Part shown: positions 13,130-25,024 of the stretch, piece by piece
Layout: each line of letters begins with the position of its first letter
Numbering within the stretch: the stretch's first letter is position 1
Source of the DNA: Lasiosphaeria ovina
Lineage: Eukaryota > Ascomycota > Sordariomycetes > Sordariales > Lasiosphaeriaceae
Assembly (NCBI GenBank): GCA_033439765.1
Contig: JAULSN010000001.1
Span: forward strand, 2,666,001-2,730,000
Direction: 5' to 3'
DNA: 64,000 nt
Translations under genes and position numbers: made by a program
Notes under the pieces: generated by a model
Database searches by the model: none
Seen by the model: the letters and a program-made list of their open reading frames with translations, nothing else
What the model was told of the DNA's origin: nothing

Positions 13130-14599
13130 GTCGCCGTTTGGAGATCATGGGCGACGCTGGAGGCTCGCTCATAAGTAGGTTGCCGTTGCTGGGTAAGTGC
13201 GCGCTGGGTGGGCGGTAGGTATTAGATGATGGGCGTGCACCGGGGGGATGGGGACTGTGGAATCGGGCAAAGCTAAGGTAGAGGGAGACGGGAACTTGGA
13301 ACTTGGTAGGTCGTCCTCCTCAGCTATCCGCACAATTTCCTTGGCTGCACAACATTGCAGCCACGGGACGGACGAGTGGCAGCGACAGAAACAGAGACAA
13401 GCAATATAAGGTAGAGGAGATAGACGGCAGACGGATTCCTAGCAGGTACCATGAAGTTACCATGGACTATACGGATCTTGTTGTTGGACCGTGGGCCGGC
13501 AGCGTGATGGTGCGCTTCTTCTAGGACACAAGTCTATCCTTAAGTTTGAGCCGGCCGCGACTCCGCTGACTCGGACTCGCAGAAACAAAGAGGCCAGGCC
13601 AAAAGGCGAGACGAACTCTTCGCGCGGCGGCCAAGGTAAGGGGGTGCCTTACATATTAAACTTGAAGCAAGTGGATTTGAGAGTCCAATGGGTGTTTCCA
13701 TTCACAGCCTGTACGATGGAATGTTCGGTAATAGTCTAGTAGCTTCGAGCTGTAAAGGCGTTCGGGTTCTCACTTTCCAAATCCGTCCAAGTACGCAAGG
13801 GCGTCGCTCAAGTTTGGGAAGGAACACCTTGAAGTGTAAATAAGGTGCTAGCTAGTCCTAGTGGACACAGTAGCAGGGGGAATGTGGAAGTTTGAGCAGG
13901 CAAGGTAAGTCAGCTACCACCGGTTGGAAAGTTATTGTAGAGACTTGTGACTAAGGAAACATCCCACATGGGAAGTGGCGTGTGATTATTAGCACCTGCC
14001 TGGTCTGGGAGGTCGGGAAAGCTGTATCACCCATTGACAGAATAAAGGATCGAGAGTGGAACGACGGGACTGCCATTTCTTTTTGGTTCGGACTCCAAGG
14101 GCGTGGGTAACGGTACCGATTCCCATCGTGCATGACCTTCATTCTCATCGGAGCTCCTGACAGCCTCACACCATGAGTGCATGGAAGTGGAAATCGCCGA
14201 CACTTGCACCAGGACCTGCGAGGTGAGGTCATTCTCTATTGTTTCTATTCAGTGTACGGCGCAAGGGAAGGCGGCCCTCAGCTGATGCGTGTGCCTAGCC
14301 ATTGAACTCGGTTTGCCTCGTTTTCTGGTCCCCTCAGCTCAGAGAGTCATCGCCCGGGCAGTCCGACGAGTGTTATTCCTGCCTGGTGACGACATTCCAA
14401 TCAGGGTTGTTGGTAAAAGGAGGCCTAGTCTGAGGCCAGCTGACACCAGCCGCTACCAGCTGGAGAGCTTGATTGCCACTGCCAAGACCCGTCCCAATGG
14501 AGGAGGTACGGAGGACCTGAGGGATGTACGGATACCTTGATGGATAAAGTTCTCCCTTTCGTAGTTCTGTTCCCATTCAACAACACCTAAAATTGTGAG
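13130..14599. other. Intergenic, promoter side of the histidine kinase gene
   Basis: About 1.5 kb holding the presumed promoter and 5' leader of the reverse-strand kinase gene and the leader of the small unit starting at 14600. Open frames on the plus strand (for example 13303-13524) have no recognisable content. A near-repeat of GCCTCACACC...ATGAGTGCA occurs at about 14162 and again at about 14900. Confidence 0.5.
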
Positions 14600-14880
14600 A
14601 TGCTCAAAATGGCATCAACCCCGCCGAAACGAAAGCTGATCAAGGGACCGCTGAGACTGCCTCAGCGCAAGCTCGCCGCTCCCTCGTACACCCAAGCCCC
14701 CGTCTCGAAGAACGAGATATCCATTGACACGCCTGGAACCAAGCGAGGTATAGCATGCAGTGCCCGGCTACCTTATCCAATCCGCTTCAACCAATCTGGA
14801 TGCTTACACGAAGGGCGAACGCAGTCGAGTTCAGAGAGGTTTCTTTGACTTCGCTGCCACAGCCATTCGTGAACCCGGTT
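14600..14880 (+). pseudogene. Small coding-like unit with a 13-nt frame break
   Basis: An ATG at 14600 (second ATG 14609) opens a basic segment (MASTPPKRKLIKGPLRLPQ...) up to TPGTKR near 14746. The frame then becomes unnatural, while another frame, from about 14761 to the TGA at 14880, reads like protein (GYLIQSASTNLDAYTKGE, RSRVQRGFFDFAATAIREPG). The two halves join in frame if exactly 13 bases, GTATAGCATGCAG (14748-14760), are left out. These begin GT and end AG but are far too short for a spliceosomal intron. I see either an intron remnant, a small indel in a decayed gene, or an assembly error; total product would be about 89 aa. I do not recognise the family. No stop interrupts either half, and codon use looks coding. 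Calling it a pseudogene is provisional. Confidence 0.4.
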
Positions 14881-15811
14881 GATGCCTTTGGGTATTCCAA
14901 GCCTCACACCTCATGAGTGCACGGCTGCAGACCAAATCCAATCTGCAAGTTCCGCCGCCCTCTCTGGGATGCTATCGATATCGCGACCTTACATATAGCA
15001 AAGGAAGATATAGCCGCATGCTACAACCAACTGTTACTTTGCTTGCTTTGTCCTCTGCGCTATATTGAAGGCCACAGGTGTCTACACTAGCCTGACCAGA
15101 CCAGACTCCAACACGACGTTTACGGCACCAAGGACTGACAGCTGCTGTCCACCCGGCCTAAATACCCAGTCCTGCACCCCTCACCTAGGTTGGCATAAAT
15201 ATTCTTGGCATTCTTGATGCCGGCGGCGTGTGAAAGGTTTGGCCTGGACTCCATGGCAGATGCCGATTACCCTCTCCGCTTCTCCAAATACCCACACGAA
15301 GGCCCCGCACGGGGAGACGGTGCCACGGTGCCACGGTATTGCGGGGAAGTTTCAAGGGCTAACAGTTGATAGAGCTGCCATCTGCCATCTACCCACGTCT
15401 TCGTGCCTGTTTGTCCACCGATTTTTAACACCGGTGCCAGGTTTGCAGATCCAGGCGTCTAGGGCACATGTAGTTTTTTTTTAACCCGGACGGGGAAGCA
15501 CTCGGCAGTAGTCCAGTGCGGGATGGCTCTTCTATTACCCACCCCCTCGGCATAGACGGTAGCTTCCATGGACCCAACCTGGCCCCAACCCAATATCCGA
15601 CTCGGACTCACCCCCACTTTGTTGATAACCTGGACGTTTCACTTTACCTTCCGACATGAGTGCCCTGTCTACATTGTAGACTCCTCTCCTTCTTGTTTCT
15701 TCGTCAACTCGTCTCAACTTTGCTGTTCGTGCCCCGCTTGTTTGATACCCCCCTACTCGCCGTATCCGCCTCTCCTAGACCTCGCCAAGAACCTTCTAAA
15801 AACAAAACACC
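14881..15811. other. Intergenic, promoter of the aldehyde dehydrogenase gene
   Basis: No gene seen. The region includes a TATA-like CATAAATA near 15194, a T run (15473-15482), and a C/T-rich stretch (about 15683-15780) just before the ATG, which is typical of transcription start regions in filamentous ascomycetes. Confidence 0.45.
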
Positions 15812-17326
15812 ATGGGCGGCATTCCGGACAGAGCCGCTCCGGCGGCTGTGACTGAGGGTTACTCGGTTCCTTTCTTTATCAACGGCGAGGAAGTTCACCC
15901 GCAGACCAAGTTTCAGATCACATCGCCCAGAACTGGCGAGGTCATCCACCACTGTGGCAGCGCAACCGATGTCGAGGTTTCGGCTGCCGTAGATGCAGCC
16001 GCAAACGCTTTCAAGACGTGGAAGAACACCATCCCACGGGAACGCCGCGACATTTTCCTGAAGGCCGCCGATATCCTCGAGAGGAGAAAAGAGGAACTTG
16101 GCGATTATCTTATGGAGGAAACGGGCTCCCCGCGGCAGTGGGCCGACTTCAACATTGGCGTGACAAAGGAGTTCCTCATCGACGTGGCAGGTAGGCTCTC
16201 CTCGCTGGAAGGGTCCATCCCCACGACAGAGGACCCGACTATCGGCGCCATGGTGGTGAGGGAACCGTTTGGTGTCATCCTCGCTATCGCCCCCTGGTAG
16301 GTTCAGTCGTGCCAGAGCTTGGCAGAACCGCTCAGGCTGATTATTTGCAGGAATGCCCCCTATATCCTTGGCATCCGCTCAGTGCTGTTCCCGATAGCAG
16401 CGGGCAACACGGCCATTCTGAAGGGATCTGAAGCCTGCCCGCGAACCATGTGGGGGCTCTGCTCGGTGTTCCACGAGGCGGGCCTGCCGGCCGGAGTCTT
16501 GAACCTGATTGTGCATGAGCCGGCGAATGCGGCGTCCATAACCCAGAGGCTAATTGCGGACCCCAACATCAAGAAGATAAACTTCACTGGCAGCACGGCA
16601 GTCGGGCGCATTATTGGCAAGCTGGCGGCCGAGCACCTGAAGCCAGTGCTCCTTGAGCTCGGAGGCAAGGCGCCGGCCATTGTTTGGGAAGATGCTGATC
16701 TGGAGAATGCGGCGGTGCAGTGTGCTCTGGGAGCGTTCCTCAACTCGGGCCAGATCTGCATGTCGACCGAGCGCATCCTCGTCCACAAGAACATCCGTGC
16801 CGAGTTCGAAAAGAAGTTTGTCGGTGCCATCGACCACATCTTTGGCTCGGAGCTGCCCGTCTTGATCAACAGCCTCGCCGTAGAGAAGAACAAGAAGCTG
16901 GTCCAGGACGCCGTTGGCAAAGGCGCCTCGCTCCTCTATGGAGACGTGAGCGCCGAGGAGGCCACCAAGACGCAAATGCGCCACGTCGTCGTCAGTGGCG
17001 TCAACCCTGACATGGACATGTATAAGACGGAGAGCTTCGGGCCGACCGTGTCGCTGATCGAGATCGAGAGCGAGGAGGAGGCGTTGCGGATCGCCAACGA
17101 CACCGAGTACGGCCTGTCGTCGGCCGTGTTCACTGAGGACTTGAGGAGAGGGCTGCGGTTCGCCAAGGGGATTGAATCGGGGGCGGTGCACATCAACAGC
17201 ATGACGGTCCATGACGAGAGCGCCCTGCCACATGGCGGCGCCAAGGCGTCGGGGTACGGGAGATTCAACCAATCTCACGGCATGAACGAGTGGGTGAGAA
17301 CCAAGACCATTACTTACAAGTACTAG
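15812..17326 (+). CDS. NAD(P)-dependent aldehyde dehydrogenase, salicylaldehyde/vanillin type
   Basis: Two exons, 15812-16296 and 16351-17326, 486 aa, the normal length for the superfamily. The 54-bp intron (donor GTAGGT, branch CTGAT, acceptor TTGCAG) splits the Trp codon of the IAPW motif, which leads straight into NAPYILGIRSVLFPIAAGN. It oxidises aldehydes to acids by a cysteine thioester mechanism. Visible residues: general base Glu264 in LELGGKAP, nucleophile Cys298 in NSGQICMSTER, cofactor-binding FTGSTAVGR, and the substrate/cofactor motif ESFGPTVSLI. The NSGQICMSTER motif and the short IAPWNAP region resemble salicylaldehyde and vanillin dehydrogenases, so aromatic aldehydes are the likely substrates; that is inference. 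No targeting signal, so cytosolic. The ATG context is CACCATGG. Confidence 0.95.
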
Positions 17327-18186
17327 GCCAGATGCTGCTGGAGATATATTGTGTCGCCGTTGTTGTTACCCGTATATTTCTTGCCTTTTAAAAACGATTC
17401 TTTTACACAAGTACGAATATATATTCTCTCTGATAAGCGTTTGTTGACTCGTTTGGCAGATTTCTCTGTTGTGTAGCTTTTACAAATAATCGATACTAAG
17501 TTCTTTAATACTTCTCTTTCCAGGTGTGGGATGTTTCTGTGTGACAATGGTAATATTGAGAGGTGGGCATCTTGAGTAACTAGTTGTGAGTGATGAAAAA
17601 GTGGTATTAGGACAAAAGATTTGGGGTTTGAGAGACGGTATTGTGACGTAGTCTCTGTTACAGACTATCGTTTGTTGGGAAATGCCCGCTTGCCTACGGC
17701 AGGCAGGTAGGCTTGGTAGGGTAGCGCCCCCCTGCAAATGTGGCTCGTAGGAAAGCTCCGGCCTCGCTCCGAAATCACTCAGTCCTTTCCCCTCCGGGAA
17801 TATATGTATGTACTATGTACATACGTAACTACTTTTTTTTTTAGGCGGGGCCCGCTTTGCGGCGGCGAAACTCAAACTGCAATGACACTTTGATCATTTT
17901 CCGTCGCGAGCAAATAGAAAAAAAAATACGCCAAACACCTATCGTCGCTACTGCAACAACTCCTACACATCACACAGCCCTCGCACAATTCTGTGTGGCG
18001 GTGGATTGGACGAAATTCCTAGCACGGAACGAAGGGGAATCCCAGGAGTATCCGCATTCCGTACCTTTTTCTCGCTCTCCCTTTCTTGCTGCAGGATCGA
18101 TTCGGCTTTGCGATCTTCTATTGCCGAGAAGCAATGAGATAAAATTGATCAACAAACACGCCGCCCACCAACCACTCTCTGCACAA
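17327..18186. other. Intergenic between two plus-strand genes
   Basis: Contains the 3' UTR of the aldehyde dehydrogenase and the promoter/5' leader of mtm1. A ten-T run (17833-17842) is followed by AGGCGGGG. No gene seen; the frame upstream of 18187 is open, but the first recognisable protein starts at the ATG at 18187. Confidence 0.5.
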
Positions 18187-19657
18187 ATGGCACCCTTTGG
18201 GCCAAGAAGCACGGAGCCCTCAGACGCCCAAAACCACGAAAGAATAGCCCACGACGGCCATGGCTCCGGCCATGGCTCCTCTCTCGGCGCGATACCGAGT
18301 GCTTTGCGCCACGTCAATGACGAGCCTCTACCCGACCCCGTCGAAATCACAGCCGCCCAGAAGATGCTCTCGGCGACGTCGGGCAGTTTATTGACGGGCT
18401 TGCTGGGTAAGCTCGTCTCTTGCGTATCTCTCGTTGCGACTTCGGTATGCTAACCCGCGAAAAACTCTAGTTACGCCTCTTGATGTTGTGCGTGTTCGGT
18501 GGCAATCGCAGAGCGTCTCGACCGTCGCTTCTACGCCGCTCCCGGCTGACTTCCAACGCCTCGCTCTGTCGACTCCAAGCGCCTTCCGACCGTCAAATCT
18601 GGGCGTGACGGCATGCTGCCGCGAGGTCTTCTTCATGAATAACACGACTGAGGCATGCCTCGCCGGCCCCCGCATCGGCCCCGGCATCGTCCACAACGGC
18701 GGCGGAGTAGATTGCGCCGTGGAACAGACGCAGCAGCGGGCCTTCACCTCGACCATCGACGGCCTGCGCAAGATCGCGCGCAACGAAGGTCTCACAACCC
18801 TGTGGCGTGGCCTGTCGCCGACGCTGATAATGGCGGTGCCGGCCAACATCATCTACTTCACGGGCTACGACTGGCTGCGATATAACACGCGGAGTCCCAT
18901 CCAGCGGGCCGCTGTCCGGGACGAATACGCGCCTTTGGTGGCGGGCGCCCTCGCGCGCGTGCTCGCCGCCACCGCCGTCGGCCCTATCGAGCTGTTCCGC
19001 ACGCGCATGCAGGCCTCCTCGTCCGGCTCGTCCACGGGCAACCACTTGGCCGACACGTTCCGCGACATCAAGCAGATGGTGGGCCTGCAAGGCTACTCGG
19101 CGCTCTGGCGGGGCCTGACGCTCACCCTGTGGCGCGACGTGCCCTTCTCGGGCATGTATTGGTGGGGGTACGAGATGATCCGGGGCAAGCTGACCGACGC
19201 GCGGGAGCGCTTCAAGAGGGCTAGCAGCGACCCCTTGGATCTGGATGTCGCCAGCAACACCATCAGCCGCCAGGCCCGAAGCAGGGTCAGGCGCAACTCG
19301 CAGAGCCGCGAGAACCACACCGAAACCTTCACCGACAGCTTCATCGCCGGCGCCCTGTCGGGCGCCTTTGCCAGCGTCGCCACCATGCCCTTCGACGTTG
19401 GCAAGACGCGCACCCAGGTCTTCCGCGACACGGGGTCCGCCGCCGCCGCCGCCGTGCCCGAGGAGAGGAGCATGGCTCGCCTGCTGTGGCACATCTTCTC
19501 GACCGAGGGCGCGGCCGGGCTGTTCAGGGGCTGGATTCCTCGAACCCTCAAAGTGGCTCCCGCCTGTGCCATCATGATCAGCAGCTACGAGGTCGGCAAG
19601 CGCGCCTTCAGGGGCGTTAATGAGCGGGCCTTGCTGAAGAACGAGCGCGAGCCTTAG
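18187..19657 (+). CDS. mtm1: Mitochondrial carrier protein Mtm1 (SLC25A39/40 type)
   Basis: Two exons, 18187-18406 and 18471-19657, 468 aa. The 64-bp intron (donor GTAAGC, branch CTAAC, acceptor CTCTAG) joins LLTGLL to VTPLDVVRVRWQ. Three carrier signatures are present, one per repeat: PLDVVRVRWQ, PIELFRTRMQ and PFDVGKTRTQ. A long insert between the first signature and its downstream half carries a cysteine-containing segment (CCREVFFMNNTTEACLAGPR), typical of the Mtm1/SLC25A39-40 branch. The family sits in the inner mitochondrial membrane; yeast Mtm1 affects manganese/iron loading of Sod2 and animal homologues supply mitochondrial glutathione. Specific substrate here is inferred from family only. 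The N-terminal ~60 residues are polar and His-rich. Spacing to neighbours shows no co-regulation. Confidence 0.93.
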
Positions 19658-21482
19658 TTTCTGCTTGGCCCCCGGAAACTCTTGAACTTCACCGGTAGAA
19701 GATAATAATCCTCTTCTTTCTATTTTGCATTTTGTGGGGGGGGGTTTTTTCCATCCTTTTTGCTCTTTCTGTACTTTTAACATACAAAAGGGCAGCATGT
19801 TTGGCGTTTCTTGTTCATTTTCACGGGGAGACCTCCAGGAGAACCACGCATACATAGATAAAATAGGAGGCGGCCGGCGCTAGGGTTCTATGATCTCTTC
19901 TCTCCTCTCTTCAGGAAAATTCTTTTTTTGGCCTTTCCGCTTCCCATTGGTGCGGAATTGCTCGGGCAAGAAAATTAGTTTTCATTGTTTTTTTCTGCTC
20001 GAGTTTTGCGTGTTTTCCTGAGCCTTGCATCTTTCTCTTCTCTTTAAAAGGAATCTGTCCGGCGTGGGGCTGATCGGGATGGCTACCGAACGGCGATGGA
20101 ATCAGCTTGTGGAACTAAAGGAGAGACAAAAAGGAGAAACTGGGGGAGGTTCTTGGGCCGGTAACCTAGCTTGTCTGCCGTGGCATTGCACTTAACAGGC
20201 GCTGAAGAGAGTCAGTCCAAGTACAAATGTGTATATATTTACCTTCTATTGTTATAGTTTGGTTGTATGACAATAGATACCTACCTGACTGAAAGAAAGG
20301 CATGGCGAGTCAAGTCTACATAGTCTTCTCTGCCCACTTCATTACCCAAATGTAGTAGTGTTTTGAGCAGTTATCGACGCTAAATAGCAGCATGCTTGTA
20401 TTTATCCACTTATCGTTGTGTCGCTGTACTCGGCAGATCTACTCAACAAACAAGCCGGCAGTGAATCGCCGCAACATTATAATATAGTTGAATTTGAACA
20501 GGGATGCCAAATCCATACGGTAGCTTGCCAAGACAGCTCCTGTAGCGGGGACTAGCCCTGGCTTAGCTGAGAAGTGCATGGGCCAGTTGCCCGCACTAGG
20601 GTTTTCGCCCACACATTTGGTAGGGAGCTTTGCCCCTCCTTGTCTTAGCTAGCCAATGCACCTTTTCTACACATTGTCTACCCAACAGCTCCTCTGTCCC
20701 ATTTCTCTGGATATTCTCCCCTCACCTGCTAAAGATGGCTATGGTAGGTAATTTCCATAGATTTCTTGCTGAACAACATCAGTTCTTTCCTCTACTCTGT
20801 CTGGTATTTCAAACACAGTTAGTTACCTACCTACCTAGGTACCTAGGCAACCACTCCTCAGTGGTAAAACCTCGGCATGGAGCGTTGTCGGCAACCATGC
20901 GAGAGGGTGAATGGGACGGGAGCAGGATTCCACGGTCCATGCCGGGCCAAGGACGACAACTGTAAACAAAAATAGATCAACAAATAGTGCTCCAGTCTCT
21001 GGAAAGCGGATAAGCAGCGTACGCAAATTAGATGGAACCAAGACAGAAAATATATTTCATTGCGCTGTACGACTTGTTTTGTGGTCTACCTGCTTGCTAA
21101 TATTCCCGGGACAACAACAGTTGTTCTAAGAATGGTATCATCGGTGGGGTTGGGGCTGAGAAACGATAGAAAAGCACAGAGTGACAATGAAGAAGAAAAA
21201 AACCAAGAAACCCCGTAACCCTCGCAAAACCCATGGACAGAATTAGTCGAAGATAAGGGGAGCAATGGTATATTACTAGGTCGACCAAGAAAGTGTGACC
21301 CATTAAGCAAGGGTGGAATTTCCACATCAGAAAACAAGGCAGGAAAAGGGAAAAGAAACTCAACCGGTAACTAGAGCGAAAAGTAAATGTCTTGGTTCCG
21401 TGTGTTCAGTCTTGGGTTTTTACTCCTTCGGCGATCGCTAGCACCGGCGGGACCTTCCCGCACTGATGCAATTGCATCGCAA
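19658..21482. other. Intergenic between convergent genes
   Basis: About 1.8 kb separating the 3' ends of mtm1 (+) and msb1 (-). It holds a perfect 14-bp palindrome CCTAGGTACCTAGG at 20834-20847. No gene seen. Confidence 0.5.
20834..20847. repeat. Perfect palindrome CCTAGGTACCTAGG
   Basis: A 14-bp perfect palindrome in the spacer between mtm1 and msb1. The same core, ACCTAGGT, recurs in other spacers of the window (35779, 62931, 63310). Confidence 0.8.
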
Positions 21483-24400
21483 CTAGCGACGGACAACGGG
21501 CGATGGGCTGCCAGGTCCGTTAAATCCTTCCGTATTGCCAGTCAATACGGCAACTCGGGCCTTGATGCGAGCGACGCGGGATTCGATTGCTGGAACGTGA
21601 TGTGTTAGCCCGGCCGGAACAGCCATTGGTGAGACGCGGTTCTCGACTTACTCTCTTCTCCGCTCGTATCATCGTCCCCATCGGCAGTCTTGATGAGCCC
21701 TCCAGGCGCCCGTTCTTCGGCTTGGCCAGGCTGACGCTGAGCAGCTAGCTCCGCCGCATTTTTGCGAATCTGCGCCCACCTATTCTGCGGATCGACCTTG
21801 CGGGGCTCTGGTGCTTGCTCAGCTGTGTCCTCTTCAGGCTGCGGCGGCTGTATCGGAGACCTCGACACATGCCTTGCGATAGGAGGCGGCACCGCGTCAT
21901 CGTCATCGCTATCGGCATCGGGAACGAAAGCGGGCTGGTCCAGGAGCGGGCCTTGGTTGAACTGAGAGAATGCTTCCTCGGCAGCAGCAGCATCGGCCGT
22001 GTTGACGCGCGAAACGTCTTCATGCACAGACGGCTCGTAGATCGGTTCCATCTCAAGCTCGGGAGCAGGCGCTGCTTCGACGCTGAGAACAGGTTCCGGC
22101 ACGAAGGGGTCCTCCACCGGCGCCGCGAACCGGGCTTCTTGCTGCGCAACGGTTTTCTCGGGCACCGCCGGTCTCTCTGCGGCCCGCGGCTGAGCTGCGG
22201 GAGCCGGAGCGGGGTGCGCCTTAACTTCCGCAGAGGCCACGGACTGGAGTTGCTGGGCAGCATTTTCCGGAAGTTTGGACTGCCTGTTCTTACTGCGGCC
22301 GAACAGTTTTCTAAACGCACCGCCCCCGCCAGCAGAAGCAGAAGCAGCAACACCTCCCTTCCCCATATCTTTATGAAGCTTTCTTTGCCTCTTACTATCG
22401 GGGCTGAGATCGGGCTCTGGAGAGATCATGGTCTCCCGTGCCAGCTCGATGCTTTCGGGCTCCTTTGGCGGAGGCACCGGAGTGATATGGGATGCGTCGG
22501 ATACTCGCTCAATAGGATGCACATCCTTAGGTGCCTCTAACGCTTTTTCAATTAGCTTCGGCGGCTCCGGCTCGGGAGTCTCGATGCGTTGAATGGGCGC
22601 AGGCGGCGCCGGCGCGACAACTGCGGAACTCTGTGAGAGCGGAGAGGGCGATTTGGGCGGCAGCTCAGGCGGCCGATCGTAGCCGTTTGTCGTCGGGGTG
22701 GCATTGCCATTTGTATGCGCAGGTGCGGCCACGCCGCCGCGGCCAGCTTGGGCGTTCGACAAATAGGCCTCTCGTATCGCATCTTTGTCGTACTTATTAG
22801 CCCACTTGACAGCCGGAGACGCTTCGCTCAGGAAGGCAGCCGACTGAAGCGTGAGGACACTGTTAGTCTTCTCCGACATCAACTCCGAGTCGTCCCTTCC
22901 CCGTCGCTGCTGAACCTGCTGCTGGTTCTTTTGCTTCTCGAGCATCTGGAGGTGCAGAGCTGCAGCCTGGATCTTGGCCTGCTGATCCGGTCCAATACTG
23001 GTCTTACTAAAACCCATGGTACTGCTGGACTTCAGGTTGTGCTCGCCCCTGTCGAGGGCGTTCTTGCCCGTAGACTTCCTCCTGCTGATCTTGCCCCGGC
23101 GAGTCCAGCTAAAGAAGCCTTTCTTTTCTGCAATGTATGCGCCCTCTTGGGGATCTGGAGCCGCGCCTTTGACAATCTCCTCCATCACAAGGAATCGGCC
23201 GGTTCGGATCACCGTCTCGACCACCGCACACCGACCAAAAGTCGCCTTTCTCTCCGGTGTCTCCTCGGGCGCCAGACTGCTCATCCAAACCCACCAAAAG
23301 GCGTCGTCAAGATCGAACCTCACAATACTTGCCAGCTCGCCGGGCTCGAGGTAATTATCCGACTCCAGTCTCGGCTTGTGCGACTGTGAGCTGCGCTGCC
23401 GAACCGTTGTCTCAATTGGCGGGAGAACCTTGTCTGGGGGCAGTAAGTGGTTCGATGCACTGGTTGTCCGGTCGTCCACGAACCCCGAAGAAAGGAAGTC
23501 TGCCCATGACGGCGTGGTTGGCCGCCCCAGGTTTGTAGTTCCAGACGCTGCTGTGGTTCGCAAGCCCTGTCGCCGAGCCGAAGAAACTTGTGAATTGTCC
23601 TCCTCGTCCTCTTCTTCAAGTGCGCTTGTAAAGCCAATATCCTCAAAGCGAGACCAAGAGGCATCGCGGAGGCTGGTCGAGTGTTTTGAGCTGGAAACAG
23701 CTTGTGACTGGTTTGCGGCAGAGACCGCCCTAAGGACTCTGCGGCATTCTTCTGTCAAAGCCTTCAACGGATCCTCATACTCTGACCACTCTCGGAGTGC
23801 CCTGTCTTCGTCATGGTACTGGAAGTTTTTAGCTCGCCGAAGAAGAGCGAATGGCGTAGGCGACACCGTATCAACAATCATGGATACCCTGTTGGTTGAG
23901 GATTGCATGAGGGCAGGTCGTTCGGGCGGGTACTCAGTTTCCTGGAGCAGCTTCTGGAGGGACATGGGCAAGAGTGAAATCCCTCCCCGAGTCTGGTGCT
24001 GAGGCGCCAGAGACCGCAGGTATGCGAAAAACAAATGGCTTGTGGCATCGGCGGCGCTGTCATATGGCGGTTAGCAACCAATCGTGCACGTCCAAAGCAA
24101 GAAAATAAGGGGGCAACCACTTACCTTAGCCATGCCTTGTACCCACCCTCAAAGCCATTGCCGTTATCTTTCTGCTCGAAGGCCCACCACGCGGCCATCC
24201 TCGAGAGCTTACGTCCGCCAAAGCCGTTCGTCTTGCCATGCGCCCCAATCGCCGCGAGGAGGTCGAAAAAGGCGAAGATGATCTCCTTTCGCGACTCGTT
24301 GTCGACACTCAATGGAATGAACGTCTTGAATGAATCTCTAGCCATGTTCGAGTCTACAAGTGGCAAAGTCAGAACCATGTCAACAGTATCCCGGCGGGAT

Positions 24401-25024
24401 GGATTTCTCGTCATACCTTGCTCTCCGACTTTGAAGAGTTCATACGAGTCCCACCCGACTACACCGCCCTGAAGCCTGGACCAGCACCATTTGATCGCTC
24501 CAGAAATGACCTACAACATTGTCAGCTTCCCAAGTTCGGTGTGCGCAGGGCGATATCGGTCAATAATCGTACCATTGGCTCAGTCATCCGTAGCTCTTGG
24601 GCAAGTGCCTCTCCGCGGAGAAGCTGGTAGCCATCCTTGCCATCGAAAAAGTGTCGCACAAATGTACGCACGGCGCTGGGGTCGGACGTCGGACGGAAAG
24701 GAAGCAGTAAGAATGGAAGATCGAGAGCTGCAAAGACGGGAGTTAGCTAGCGCTAATGTCGCACAAAACGCCACTGGTGCCGATTGCAGAGGCACTGTAT
24801 CGGCACGGCAGCGGCGAGATTGATGTCATACCTCTAGCTTTGAGCTCTTCTGTGCAAAGCTTGACCAATTCCTCAATCTCTTCTGGGTCTACGGTCTTCC
24901 TTGTCCAGGCATCCTCCCATCGCGGTTTTGGTGGCAAGTCGGCGAGCTGATCCAAGCGGCCGTTTTTCTTGGACTTCTTGGAGGAGCTGTCTTTGCCCTT
25001 GAAGCGGGAGAAGAGACTCGGCAT
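21483..25024 (-). CDS. msb1: Morphogenesis protein Msb1 (RhoGAP-like domain)
   Basis: Six exons: 25024-24832, 24727-24573, 24510-24417, 24353-24125, 24056-21652 and 21589-21483, 1060 aa. Introns are 104, 62, 63, 68 and 62 bp with normal GT/AG ends. The last one is easily missed: without it the frame runs on to 21605 with an unrelated tail, while splicing GAGA|GTAAGT to TTCCAG|CAAT gives TIESRVARIKARVAVLTGN, a conserved-looking end. The N-terminus is basic (MPSLFSRFKGKDSSSKKSKK); residues ~20-430 form the Msb1/Mug8 domain (WEDAWTRKTVDPEEIEELV, RALDLPFLLLPFRP, WCWSRLQGGVVGWDSYELFK, FEQKDNGNGFEGGYKAWL). The rest is a Pro/Ala/Glu-rich tail, probably disordered. Yeast Msb1 works with Bem1/Cdc24/Rho1 in bud growth; a role in hyphal tip polarity is inferred. 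Confidence 0.92.

Noticed and set aside
8739..19657. A secondary-metabolite or aromatic-degradation cluster around the aldehyde dehydrogenase
   Set aside because: The neighbours are a histidine kinase and a mitochondrial carrier with separate spacers; no oxygenase, transporter or backbone enzyme is present.
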